Assembly (NCBI GenBank): GCA_964555585.1
Contig: CAZKSN010000002.1
Span: forward strand, 1 to 64,000
DNA from: CAZKSN01 sp964555585
GTDB lineage: Bacteria > Bacillota_I > Bacilli_A > RF39 > UBA660
Reading direction: 5' to 3'
DNA length: 64,000 nt
Shown here: in pieces, positions 33,385 to 43,400 of the stretch
How the letters are laid out: each line of letters opens with the position of its first letter
Numbering within the stretch: position 1 is the stretch's first letter
Made by a program: the position numbers and the translations under genes
Notes under the pieces: generated by a model
Databases searched by the model: none
The model's input: the letters and a program-made list of their open reading frames with translations, nothing else
What the model was told of the DNA's origin: nothing

Positions 33385-34524
33385 ATGAATACAATTGGAA
33401 TAGTGGTAGAATATAATCCATTTCACAATGGTCATTTATATCAGATTAATAAAGTTAAAGAATTATATCCGGGCTCAACAATAATAGTCGTAATGAGTTC
33501 TTCTTTTACTCAAAGAGGAGAAATATCTGTTTTGGATAAATGGACAAAGACAGAAATAGCTTTATATTATAAAGTAGATTTGGTTGTAGAACTACCTTAT
33601 GTATTTTCAGTTCAAGGAGCTGATGTGTTTGCTAAAGGAGCTATTAGTATTTTAAATGCTTTAAAAATAGATACCTTAGTATTTGGAAGTGAAACAATTG
33701 ACTTAAATAAATTATTAACAGTTGCTAGAACTCAATTAAATAATAAAAGATTTGATAATAAGTTAAAAAAATATTTAAATGAAGGAATAAGTTATCCTAA
33801 TGCGATATCTAAGACAATAAAAGATATTACAAATTATTCAGTATCTGAATCAAATGAATTATTAGCTATTTCATATATTAAAGAGATTTTAAAACAAAAT
33901 GATAAAATTAATATAGTACCTTTATTAAGAAATAAAAATTATGAAGATATTAAATTAAGTGAAAAAATCATTAGTGCGACTGATATTAGAAATAGATTAA
34001 AAACTAAAGAAAATATAAAAAGTTATGTACCTGCCTATACATATAAATATTTAAAAAATATTAACATTGATTATGATAAATATTTCTTTTTATTAAAATA
34101 TAAAATTCTTTCATGCAAAGATCTTACAATATACTTAGATGTAAACGAAGGAATAGAAAACAGAATTATAAAAGCGGCTACTATATCAACTAACCTTGAA
34201 GAATTAATAAGCAATATTAAATCCAAAAGATATGCATTTAATAAAATATGTAGAATGTTAAATCATATTTTAACTGACTTTACTAAAGAAGATACTAAAA
34301 AATATAAAGATATAGAATATATAAGAATTTTAGGTTTTAACAATAATGGTAAAATGCATTTAAATAAAATAAAAAAAGATATGAAATATCCTATTATTTC
34401 TAAGTTTGATAATAAATATAATTTACTTCAATATGAATTAAAAATAACTAAAATATACTCTTTAATTTTAAATAATAACTGTCTAATTGAAAAAGAATAT
34501 AAAAGTAAGCCATTGATTTTATAA
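33385..34524 (+). CDS. tmcAL: tRNA(Met) cytidine acetate ligase
   Basis: TmcAL (YlbM) forms N4-acetylcytidine at the wobble base of elongator tRNA-Met using acetate and ATP. The N-terminal nucleotidyltransferase-like block VVEYNPFHNGHLYQI contains the HxGH motif. It is followed by VVMSSSFTQRGEISVLDKW, VVELPYVFSVQGADVFA and FGSETIDL. The start is ATG 33385 (379 aa), 6 nt after GAGAGG. It is divergent from DUF177, as ylbM is near ylbN in Bacillus. Confidence 0.93.
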   Translation: MNTIGIVVEYNPFHNGHLYQINKVKELYPGSTIIVVMSSSFTQRGEISVLDKWTKTEIALYYKVDLVVELPYVFSVQGADVFAKGAISILNALKIDTLVFGSETIDLNKLLTVARTQLNNKRFDNKLKKYLNEGISYPNAISKTIKDITNYSVSESNELLAISYIKEILKQNDKINIVPLLRNKNYEDIKLSEKIISATDIRNRLKTKENIKSYVPAYTYKYLKNINIDYDKYFFLLKYKILSCKDLTIYLDVNEGIENRIIKAATISTNLEELISNIKSKRYAFNKICRMLNHILTDFTKEDTKKYKDIEYIRILGFNNNGKMHLNKIKKDMKYPIISKFDNKYNLLQYELKITKIYSLILNNNCLIEKEYKSKPLIL

Positions 34525-34531
34525 CTTTTTA

Positions 34532-34560
34532 TTGAATTATTTTTTTAAAAGTGATATAAT
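34532..34560 (+). promoter_or_regulatory. Promoter of the gene at 34585
   Basis: TTGAAT (34532-34537) and TATAAT (34555-34560) are spaced 17 bp apart. An AAGGGGG ribosome-binding site follows. Confidence 0.65.
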
Positions 34561-34584
34561 ATATAACATTTTCAAGGGGGATTT

Positions 34585-35574
34585 ATGTACGAGAATAACA
34601 GTGATGAAGCTGATTATTATAATATTATATATTGCGCTACTAGTGAATTTAAAAATTTTTTATTACATGCAATAAATATATTCGAACAAATTATATTAAA
34701 TTCAGATACTTTTTGTTATACTTTTCCTGTTAAAGCTTCAAAAAAATATGAAAATGCACAATTAAATACTATTGATGCAGCAGGTATTTCTTTATTTTTA
34801 TCAGCAATTATTACAAATCAAGAATTAGCTAAAGTATTAAGTGATTCAAATATCACTTTTGAAAGAGTATTAGAATATGTAAAAATTAAAGATTTTACAA
34901 TGAAATTTAATTTTGGTGGTAAAGAAGCTTTAATTGTTTTTAATGAATATTTTCTTAACATTATAAAGAAACACATGGAATTAAACAATATTTCAGATAC
35001 TAGTTTACTTAATTCTAATCAACTGATATTTGATTTGTATAAAAAAGAAAATTTTAATACAGATATAATTAATTTGATATATAAATTTTTATTTATTTTT
35101 GAATATGATGATGATGCAGCTAAACATAAAAGTTATAAAAAAATCAAGAAATTATTGGAAGACACAAAATTATATAATGAAATTAAAAAAGAAGAAAATT
35201 CTGTTCCAATTACTAAACAAATGAATGATAATATAAATATAAAGTCAGAGAAAAAATTAACAAAAAATGATACAAGTATTAAAAATAAAATATTAAAATT
35301 AGAAACTGACTATAATAAAAAAATTGATATAGATTATTCTACTTTTTTTGAAATATTAAATTATATTTCAAATATTTCAAAAAGTCTATCTTCTAGAAAA
35401 GTTGAATTTATAAAATCTATTATTGAAAGTACTTTTAAAAATTCTGATAAAGAAACTGTAACTGTAGAAGATTTTATAACTTCAATATTAAATAGTGATA
35501 GATTATTATCTTCTCAAAAAGAACAATATGCTATTGAGATGTTTGATAATTGGTATCCTACTTTAAGTAAATAA
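34585..35574 (+). CDS. Hypothetical protein, possibly with Clp-N-like repeats
   Basis: The 329-aa soluble protein has a helical N-terminal domain in which a segment around ISLFLSAIITNQELAKVLSD followed by NITFERVLEYV resembles a Clp N-terminal repeat. A lysine-rich linker (about 200-240) joins it to a second helical domain (VEDFITSILNSDRLLSSQK) that may be another copy. No ATPase domain follows. If the resemblance is real it could be a Clp-adaptor-like or regulatory protein; otherwise it is unknown. It has a strong own promoter. Confidence 0.5.
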   Translation: MYENNSDEADYYNIIYCATSEFKNFLLHAINIFEQIILNSDTFCYTFPVKASKKYENAQLNTIDAAGISLFLSAIITNQELAKVLSDSNITFERVLEYVKIKDFTMKFNFGGKEALIVFNEYFLNIIKKHMELNNISDTSLLNSNQLIFDLYKKENFNTDIINLIYKFLFIFEYDDDAAKHKSYKKIKKLLEDTKLYNEIKKEENSVPITKQMNDNINIKSEKKLTKNDTSIKNKILKLETDYNKKIDIDYSTFFEILNYISNISKSLSSRKVEFIKSIIESTFKNSDKETVTVEDFITSILNSDRLLSSQKEQYAIEMFDNWYPTLSK

Positions 35575-35595
35575 AAGAAAAGAATTTAATTAATA

Positions 35596-36450
35596 TTATT
35601 TATTAGGTTTTACATCTATAAAAATATATTTAATATCATTAAATTCTTTTTTTATTTTTTTAATAATTTTTTCTTTAATTCTATATATATTTTTCAATTT
35701 TATATTTTTATCCATTATTATTTCTAAGTTCATTGACATATAAGAACCATATTTCAATAAAGTTATATTTTTTATTTCAAGTACTTTATCATAATTTAAA
35801 ATAATATTTTTTATTATTTCATTTTTTTCTGGATCTATATCTTTTTCTCCCAATACACTTTTTATATTTTCAGTAAATATTTTAAGTCCAACTTTTAAAG
35901 TTAATATAGATATAACTATACTTCCTATCATATCTGCATATCTTAAAACATATATATATTTTTGAAAATAAGAAATTATTACTATAAATAAAGCAAATGT
36001 TGTGTTAACAGCGTCAAATCTACTTTCATAACCACTTGAAATTAATATATTACTATTAATTTTTTTTCCATTCTTTAATAAATAATTTGATATTAATATT
36101 TTTAATACTAGAGATGCAATTATTAATATAAATACATAAAAAGAATAGTTAATTTTTCTAATAGAAAACGAATTTAAGAATATCATTACTCCTAATGAAA
36201 TAACAAATAAACTTATAAAAATGCTTGTAACATATTCCATTTTGCCATGTCCATAAGGATGAGTTTTATCTGGTTTTTTTGCTGCTATTTTAGAACCTGT
36301 TAAAGCAACTATGTCAGTAGAAAAATCAGATAATCCATGAACTGCATCTGCAAGTAAAGTTTTAGAATTAGTAAGTAAACTTACTATAATTTTTATAATT
36401 GCTAAAAAAAGATTAACAAAAAAACTTTTTAACATAATTTTAAATGTCAT
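35596..36450 (-). CDS. Cation diffusion facilitator family transporter
   Basis: The 284-aa protein has five to six transmembrane helices and the CDF signature: DAVHGLSDFSTDIVAL in helix 2 (the metal-binding H/D pattern), followed by HPYGHGKMEY. The cytoplasmic C-terminal domain is about 85 residues. Such proteins exchange Zn2+, Fe2+ or Mn2+ for protons. The metal cannot be assigned from sequence alone. It starts 9 nt after the polA stop, so it is probably co-transcribed. Confidence 0.92.
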   Translation of the reverse strand: MTFKIMLKSFFVNLFLAIIKIIVSLLTNSKTLLADAVHGLSDFSTDIVALTGSKIAAKKPDKTHPYGHGKMEYVTSIFISLFVISLGVMIFLNSFSIRKINYSFYVFILIIASLVLKILISNYLLKNGKKINSNILISSGYESRFDAVNTTFALFIVIISYFQKYIYVLRYADMIGSIVISILTLKVGLKIFTENIKSVLGEKDIDPEKNEIIKNIILNYDKVLEIKNITLLKYGSYMSMNLEIIMDKNIKLKNIYRIKEKIIKKIKKEFNDIKYIFIDVKPNK

Positions 36451-36458
36451 ATTATAAC

Positions 36459-39023
36459 CTACTTTGCTTCATACCAATTATTCCCAAAATCTATTTCAAC
36501 TTTTAAAGGGACTAATAATTTATATGCACTTTCCATAATTTCTTTAACTACTTCTTGAACTTTTTGTTTTTCATTTATATCCACATTAAATAATAATTCA
36601 TCATGTACTTGTAATATCATTTTACTTTTAAATTTTAATTCATTAAATTTATCAAATATTCTTATCATTGCAATTTTTATTATATCTGCTTCAGTGGATT
36701 GAATTGGAGTATTTAAAGCAATTCTTTCACCTGCAGCTCTAATCATATAATTTGTATTATTCAATTCTTCTATTACTCTTTTTCTATTCATTAAGCTAGT
36801 TACAAAGCCTTTTGATTTAGCTTCAATTACAATTTTTTCCATATAATTTTTTACACCAGGATAAAGATTTAAATATTTTTCAATAAATTTCTTTGCTTCA
36901 TTTACAGGCAAATCCAAATTTTCTCCTAATCCATAACCACTTATTCCATAAACTATTCCAAATATAACTGCCTTTGCAGTTCTTCTCATGTTTTTTGTAA
37001 CTGCTTTTTCTTCAATACCAAATATATCAGAAGCTACTTTTGTATGTATATCTTCATGATTATTAAATGCATCAATTAAATTTTCACATTTTGAAATATG
37101 TGCCAGTATTCTTAATTCTAATTGAGAATAATCACAACTCATAATAATAAAATTTTTTTCTGGAAAAAAAGCTTTTCTGATATTTCTTCCTTCTTCACTT
37201 CTTATAGGAATATTTTGTAAATTAGGTTCTATAGAACTTAATCTACCTGTTCTAGTAATATTCTGCTTATATATAGTGTGAATTTTTCCATCATTCATAA
37301 TAAATTCAATTAAGCTATCCATATATGTACTCATTAATTTTGTTAAATTTCTATACTCCAATATTTTTTCAATAATTGGATGAGTATTCACCAATTTCAC
37401 TAAAACATCATGACTCGTACTAAATCCTGTTTTACCTTTTTTACCATAATAAGGCAAATGTAATTTTTCAAATAATATTTCACCTAATTGTTTGGGAGAA
37501 CTTATATTAAAATTAATACCTGCATAATTATATATATCTCTCGTAATGTTATTTATTTTAATTTCAAGTTCTTCTTTCATATCAAAGAGTTTTTCCTTAC
37601 TGACATTAATTCCTTCAATTTCCATATCAGCAAGTACAGGAATCAGAGGCATTTCAATATCATAAAATAAATTTTTCATATCTTCTTCCATTAATTTATT
37701 TTCATATTTTTCTTTTGTTTCATATAAAAACTTTGCTTTAAGACAAATATTTTCTTCTATTTCTTTTTCACTCATTGTTTTCTTTTTTCCAAACATATTT
37801 TCATAAAACATTATTTTATAATTTTCTGTATTGGCTAAATATGCAATATCATCTCTCGCATTATAATTTAATAAATAAGCTGCGATCATTGTATCAAATT
37901 CAGAATTAACTTTTATATTGTATTTATTTAAAGTAACAATAACTTTTTTTAAATCATAAGTCACTAATATATTATCAAATAATTCCTTTTTATTTAAAAC
38001 TTCTTCCTTTGTTAAATAATAAGAGTGTTTTCCATCATAAATACCAGCACCTATTATATCTGCTTTATGATAATTTTCATTATCTATTTCTAAATAAAAA
38101 GATATTTTATTTTCAATATTAATATTACTTACTTTTTTATATTCAATTTTTTCTTCTAATTTTTTTTGTGTCTTCTTAATAAATGAGTAGAATTCTAATT
38201 CTTCATATAGATTATAAAGCTTTTCTTCATTTATATCTTTTATTTTAATATCTTCAAAAGTCATTCCTAAATCTATATCTTTATATATAGTTGCCAACTT
38301 TTTTGAAAAAAAAGCCATCTCTTTATCATTGATTAATTTTTCTTTTAATTTACCTGTTATACTTTCAATATTATTATATATTTCTTCTAAAGTTCCATAT
38401 TTTTGCAATAAAGTTAATGCGGTCTTTTCACCTATTCCATTAACTCCTGGAATATTATCACTAGGATCTCCTTGTAATGACTTCAAATCTATCATATTAA
38501 TTGGAGCTATTCCATATGTTTCTTTAAAAGTTTTTTCATTCATAATTATATAATCTTTTTGCTTTAATAATTTTACATTTACGTCACTCGATATCAATTG
38601 TAATAAGTCTTTATCACTACTTATAATTGTAGCATCATAAAGTCTATCTTCATCAGCCATTCTCGCAAAAGTACCTATTATATCATCTGCTTCATAATTA
38701 TCTACTTCTAAATAATTGATTCCCATGTATTCCAATATTTGTTTTGCTATCGGAAATTGCTCTAATAATTCCTTAGGAGTTTCAATTCTTCCATCTTTAT
38801 AGTTTTTATATAATTCATGTCTAAAATTCTTTCCTTTATCAAAAGCCACCACAATATATTCTGGCTTTTCTTCTGCAAGTACTTTATTAATCATACTTAC
38901 AAAACCAAAAAGAGCATTTGTTGGAAAACCTTTAGAATTTTTCAATGTATTGCCTGTATAGGCAGTGGCATAATAACTCCTAAAAAGTAAATTATTACCA
39001 TCTATTAAAATCGCTCTTTTCAT
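36459..39023 (-). CDS. polA: DNA polymerase I
   Basis: The N-terminal 5'-3' exonuclease is intact (ILIDGNNLLFRSYYA; NYEADDIIGTFA; SSDKDLLQLI; GDPSDNIPGVNGIGEKTAL). The polymerase domain shows MSCDYSQLELRILAH (motif A), RRTAKAVIFGIVYGISGYG (motif B) and LQVHDELLF (motif C). The 3'-5' exonuclease domain has lost the DxE/D catalytic residues (FYLEIDNENY), as in many Bacillota. The start is ATG 39023 (854 aa) after GGTGATAAAA. Confidence 0.96.
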   Translation of the reverse strand: MKRAILIDGNNLLFRSYYATAYTGNTLKNSKGFPTNALFGFVSMINKVLAEEKPEYIVVAFDKGKNFRHELYKNYKDGRIETPKELLEQFPIAKQILEYMGINYLEVDNYEADDIIGTFARMADEDRLYDATIISSDKDLLQLISSDVNVKLLKQKDYIIMNEKTFKETYGIAPINMIDLKSLQGDPSDNIPGVNGIGEKTALTLLQKYGTLEEIYNNIESITGKLKEKLINDKEMAFFSKKLATIYKDIDLGMTFEDIKIKDINEEKLYNLYEELEFYSFIKKTQKKLEEKIEYKKVSNINIENKISFYLEIDNENYHKADIIGAGIYDGKHSYYLTKEEVLNKKELFDNILVTYDLKKVIVTLNKYNIKVNSEFDTMIAAYLLNYNARDDIAYLANTENYKIMFYENMFGKKKTMSEKEIEENICLKAKFLYETKEKYENKLMEEDMKNLFYDIEMPLIPVLADMEIEGINVSKEKLFDMKEELEIKINNITRDIYNYAGINFNISSPKQLGEILFEKLHLPYYGKKGKTGFSTSHDVLVKLVNTHPIIEKILEYRNLTKLMSTYMDSLIEFIMNDGKIHTIYKQNITRTGRLSSIEPNLQNIPIRSEEGRNIRKAFFPEKNFIIMSCDYSQLELRILAHISKCENLIDAFNNHEDIHTKVASDIFGIEEKAVTKNMRRTAKAVIFGIVYGISGYGLGENLDLPVNEAKKFIEKYLNLYPGVKNYMEKIVIEAKSKGFVTSLMNRKRVIEELNNTNYMIRAAGERIALNTPIQSTEADIIKIAMIRIFDKFNELKFKSKMILQVHDELLFNVDINEKQKVQEVVKEIMESAYKLLVPLKVEIDFGNNWYEAK

Positions 39024-39107
39024 TTTTATCACCAATAACATTATATCATATATTACTTTTCTATTTTTCTAATATTTTTAATTTTTTTAACAGATATAAT
39101 AAATTCT

Positions 39108-39248
39108 TTACCTATTCTTTAATATTATTGTAATTTCTGCAACTTCTATAAAACTTAAAGCTAAAAGTCTTGTTCTTTCTTCATCAGTTATATTTATTTA
39201 TGCTATCATTACTTTATCATTTTTATTACAAATTATTAAAGGAAACAT
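39108..39248 (-). pseudogene. Small gene interrupted by a nonsense codon
   Basis: An ATG at 39248 with a GGTGAT ribosome-binding site opens a frame (MFPLIICNKNDKVMIA) that meets TAA and then continues in frame (INITDEERTRLLALSFIEVA) to a second stop at 39108. The downstream half looks like real protein. I read it as a small gene broken by one stop; the family is unknown. Confidence 0.35.
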
Positions 39249-39275
39249 AATTATCACCTAAATTAATTTTATCAT

Positions 39276-39393
39276 AAAAAAAATGGAAATATATTAAATA
39301 TTTCCACCATTTATGATATTTATACAAATCGATAAAGAATATGTATAAAATCAGTAAATATGTAACTAAACTTAATTTAATAAATTTAATTAC
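39276..39393 (-). ncRNA. Candidate small RNA
   Basis: A consensus-like promoter (39400-39428) is followed about 90-118 nt later by an intrinsic terminator (39284-39306 stem, then eight T residues). Between them I see no reading frame with a ribosome-binding site. TTTATAC/GTATAAA can form an internal stem. The interval 39024-39431 otherwise holds only the broken small gene. Confidence 0.35.
39284..39306 (-). terminator. Terminator of the candidate small RNA
   Basis: TGGAAATAT/ATATTTCCA arms (39284-39292, 39298-39306) are followed by eight T residues on the minus strand. Confidence 0.7.
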
Positions 39394-39399
39394 TAGTTA

Positions 39400-39428
39400 A
39401 TCGTATCATTTATTTTTTTATTTGTCAA
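39400..39428 (-). promoter_or_regulatory. Strong promoter in a gene-free interval
   Basis: A perfect TTGACA (39423-39428) and TACGAT (39400-39405) are spaced 17 bp apart on the minus strand. It lies just past the stop of the 321-aa gene and faces away from it. Confidence 0.6.
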
Positions 39429-39431
39429 CAA

Positions 39432-40397
39432 TTAATTATTTTTTTCTAATCTTTTACACCAATCTATACCAATATTATTATCTTTTGAATTATTTTTTTG
39501 ATAATATTGATTTTTTAAAGAATTTATAATCTGTTTTAAATTATATTTGAAATAAACATCATTAAGTGAATAAGGATGACCAACTTCATGAAATTTACCT
39601 GTTGGCCAGGGACCATTATTATGAGAGCCACAACCAAAAAAAGAGTCTTCAAATATTTCCTCCTTATGTAAAGTAGATTCAGTTTCATCCTTTTCAAATA
39701 TTATATAAAATGGAAAATATTTTTCAAAAAAATTTTCTAATTTTTCCTTACCTACTTCATAATACAAATTAATAGGTATACGAATTGCATTCATATTATC
39801 TTTTTCAAACGAGATAAGATTAAATTTGATTGTATTAAAAAATTCGTTTTTAATTCTATAAAGTTTTTTATATGCATTAGAACTATATAAAGTTTTTGAA
39901 TTATGTTCTTTAACTTTTAAAGTAAAATACTCAGAAAAATCTTTTTTTAAATTATACAATAAATTTTCTTTTGCTAAAATTTTTATTTCCTTTATTATTA
40001 TTTCAAAAATCTTTACTATACTATCATTTGAAAATTCATCAGATTTTATTTGATTTAAACAATAGTAAAATTTGCTTTCAAGAATTTTAAATTCTTTCAA
40101 CATTTTAATATATTCTTCTAAAAATTTTTGAATTTGTTCAGAACTAAATATTTCTTCATATTTATTATGAATTGTTCCACCAATAATATCATTAAACATA
40201 TTTATTATTTTGATAAATTCATTTATTTCATATTCATTTAATTCATTATTTGGAAAAATTTCTGATATTTTCACTATTTTTAATTCTTTATTTATGTTAT
40301 TACAAGGCACTAAACCTTCTAAATAATAAATAACATAAAATTTTCCATTAAAATCAAATGCTGAAAACATTAAATTTTCTTTTAATTTTGTTTCCAT
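39432..40397 (-). CDS. Hypothetical protein, 321 aa
   Basis: I do not recognise this protein. It is lysine- and glutamate-rich and helical. A conserved-looking loop near the C-terminus, FFGCGSHNNGPWPTGKFHEVG, is rich in Gly, His and Pro. There is no signal peptide or membrane segment. An AGGAGG ribosome-binding site supports the ATG. It stands between polC and the small RNA candidate; nothing in the neighbourhood explains it. Confidence 0.6.
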   Translation of the reverse strand: METKLKENLMFSAFDFNGKFYVIYYLEGLVPCNNINKELKIVKISEIFPNNELNEYEINEFIKIINMFNDIIGGTIHNKYEEIFSSEQIQKFLEEYIKMLKEFKILESKFYYCLNQIKSDEFSNDSIVKIFEIIIKEIKILAKENLLYNLKKDFSEYFTLKVKEHNSKTLYSSNAYKKLYRIKNEFFNTIKFNLISFEKDNMNAIRIPINLYYEVGKEKLENFFEKYFPFYIIFEKDETESTLHKEEIFEDSFFGCGSHNNGPWPTGKFHEVGHPYSLNDVYFKYNLKQIINSLKNQYYQKNNSKDNNIGIDWCKRLEKNN

Positions 40398-40458
40398 AAA
40401 ACCTCCTACAAATCTTTGATATTTATGTTAACATTGTAAAATATAATTGTCAATAAAT

Positions 40459-43400
40459 TTAAAATAAACTTAATTGAGAGCTTTCAGGTAATTCATCAAG
40501 TACTTTCATTGACCTTAATTTATCTATAATAGTTTGAGATACTTTTCCTCTCATTTGTAGGTCTTCAATACTTACAAAAGGTTTTTGATCTCTTTCTTCC
40601 ACTAATTTATTAGCTGCTGTTTCTCCCATACCATCTAAAGTGTTAAATGGTGGTATTAATCCAGTTCTATCTTTATTTATTTTAAACATTACTGCATCAC
40701 TTTCTGTAAGAGATATATTTTCAAAATAAAAACCTCTTTCAAGCATTTCTTTAGCAACTTCTAATGTAGAATAAACTGCTTCTTCTTTATTGGAAATAGC
40801 ATAACCTTTTTCTTTTAATTCTATCATTACTCTTTCAATTTCTTTTTTACCATTTATCATTGCTTCTATATCAAAAGCATCTTTTCTAATTGAAAGAAAT
40901 ACTCTGTAATATTCTAATGGATGATATATTTTAAACCATGCAACCCTACATGAATTTGTAACATATGCTGCTGCATGAGCTTTAGGAAATAAGTATTTTA
41001 TTTTTTCACAAGAAGTAATAAACCAGTCTGGAACATTTTTTTCTTTTAAAGTCTTTTTAAATTCATTCCATGCATCAACTTCTTTTGAGGCTTTACCTTT
41101 ACGTATAAATTCACTAATTTTAAATGAAAGACCTTTATCAACTCCTGCTTTTATTAGATTTATCATAATATCATCACGACAACCAATAACATCTTTGAAT
41201 TCACAAGTACCATTTAATATTAAGTCACGAACATTTCCAGCCCATACATCTGTTCCGTGAGCAAGTCCGCAGACTTTGATTAAATCTGAAAATGATTGAG
41301 GTTTAATTTCATCTAACATTTTAATAGCAAAGTTTGTTCCAAATTCTGGAACTCCGATTGTACTTAAATTAAGTTTATTATTTGGTTTAAATATTTCAAT
41401 AATATTTTTATCATCAAGAGGAATATCTTCTACTTTAATATTAACATCATCACAAAGATATTTTAATGCAGTTGGATCATCATGACCTAATATATCTAAT
41501 TTTAAAACATTGCTTTCAATGTCATGAAATTCAAAGTGAGTAGTATACCAATTTGAACTGGTATTTTCTGCTGGATATTGAAATGGAGTAAAATCATGTA
41601 CATCTTTATAATCAGGTATTACGATAATACCACCTGGATGTTGTCCACTTGTTCTTTTAATTCCGGTTATTCCCTGAGCTAATCTTTCAATTTCTGCACT
41701 TCTTAATGTAAGAGCTTTATCTTCAGCATAAGCCTTAACAAAACCGTAGGCAGTTTTTTCTGCAATCGTAGAAACTGTGCCTGCTCTATAAACATTTTCC
41801 TCCCCAAATAATACTTTAGTATAATCATGAGCTTTAGATTGATATTCCCCTGAAAAGTTTAAGTCAATATCTGGTGTTTTATCCGCATTAAATCCTAAGA
41901 AAGTTTCGAAAGGAATATTTTGACCCTGTTTAATTAACATTGCTCCACATTCACATTTTCTATCAGGCATATCAAAACCACTGCCATAATTGTATGCTAA
42001 AGGCTCACCATTGTCTTCAAAAACACTTTTTTTACATACTGGACATATATAATGCGGAGGTAGTGGATTTACTTCAGTAATATTTAAAAATGTAGCTACC
42101 AAACTAGATCCTACTGAACCTCTTGAACCAACTATATATCCATCATCATTAGATATCTTAACTAATTTTTGAGCAATAAGATAAATAACATCATATTCTC
42201 CACTAATAATACCAGTTAATTCTTTATTCAATCTTTCTGAAATTATTTCAGGCAATTCTTCTCCATAAGTACCAGTAGCATTCTTATATACTAGTTCCTT
42301 TATTATTTCAGCAGAATTTTCCATTTTAGGAGAATATAAATCCTTTTTAATTACTTCTACTTCTTCAATAGAATCTGCTATTTTATTTGTATTGGTTATT
42401 ACAATTTCTTTTGCTTTTGATTCATCTATGAAATCAAATTCTTCTAGCATTTCTTTTGTTGTTCTAAGATATGCATTAGGAATTGTTTTTATATTACTTC
42501 TATATAACGGATGAAAACCTCCGCCTGGCTGCTTTTGAGTAACAAGAATTTCTCTATAAATATTGTCGTCCGGATCTAAAGTATGAACATCTCCAGTTGC
42601 ACACACTAACTTTCCAACACTGTCAGCACAATTAATTATTTTTTTAATATTTTCTTTTAATTCAAATATATTTGAGAAATCTTCACTTTCAATTAAATGA
42701 GTTAATATACCTGGAGGATTTACTTCTATAAAATCATAAAACATCATTAAATTTACCAAATCATCTTCACTCTTTGTCTTAGCCGCAGTAAATATTTCGC
42801 CATTAGCACATCCAGAGCCTATTAATAAACCTTCTCTTAAATTATTTAATTCACTTTTTAAAATTCTAGGAGTTTTATAAAAATATTTTGTATTACAATA
42901 ACTTATTATCTTAAATAAATTTTTTAATCCTATATTATTTTTTGCAAAAACAGTTATATGAAAAGGTCTGCTTGTTTTAACAATATTTTCTACATTAATT
43001 AAGTTATTTAAATCTTTTACAAGATTATAATTGCTTCCTAGTTCATCAATCATTTTATGAAAAATCAAACCAGTTGCTTCAGCATCATAATCAGCTCTAT
43101 GATGAGCATTTTCATCAAATTCTATATTATATTTTTTTACCAGATTACTTAAACTATGACTTCTTGAATCAGGATCTATTGCCCTACTCAATTCTAAAGT
43201 ATCAATTACCGTATTTTTAAATTCTCCTAATGAATACTTTTTATATGCACTCTTTATAAACGAAACATCAAATTTAGCATTATGAGCTATCATAGGTAAA
43301 TCCTCACACCAGTTCAAAAATCTTTTAAATACTATTTCTTCAGATTCTTTATCTTTTAACATAGCATCAGTAATTTTTGTAATGTTAGTAATAACTTCTC

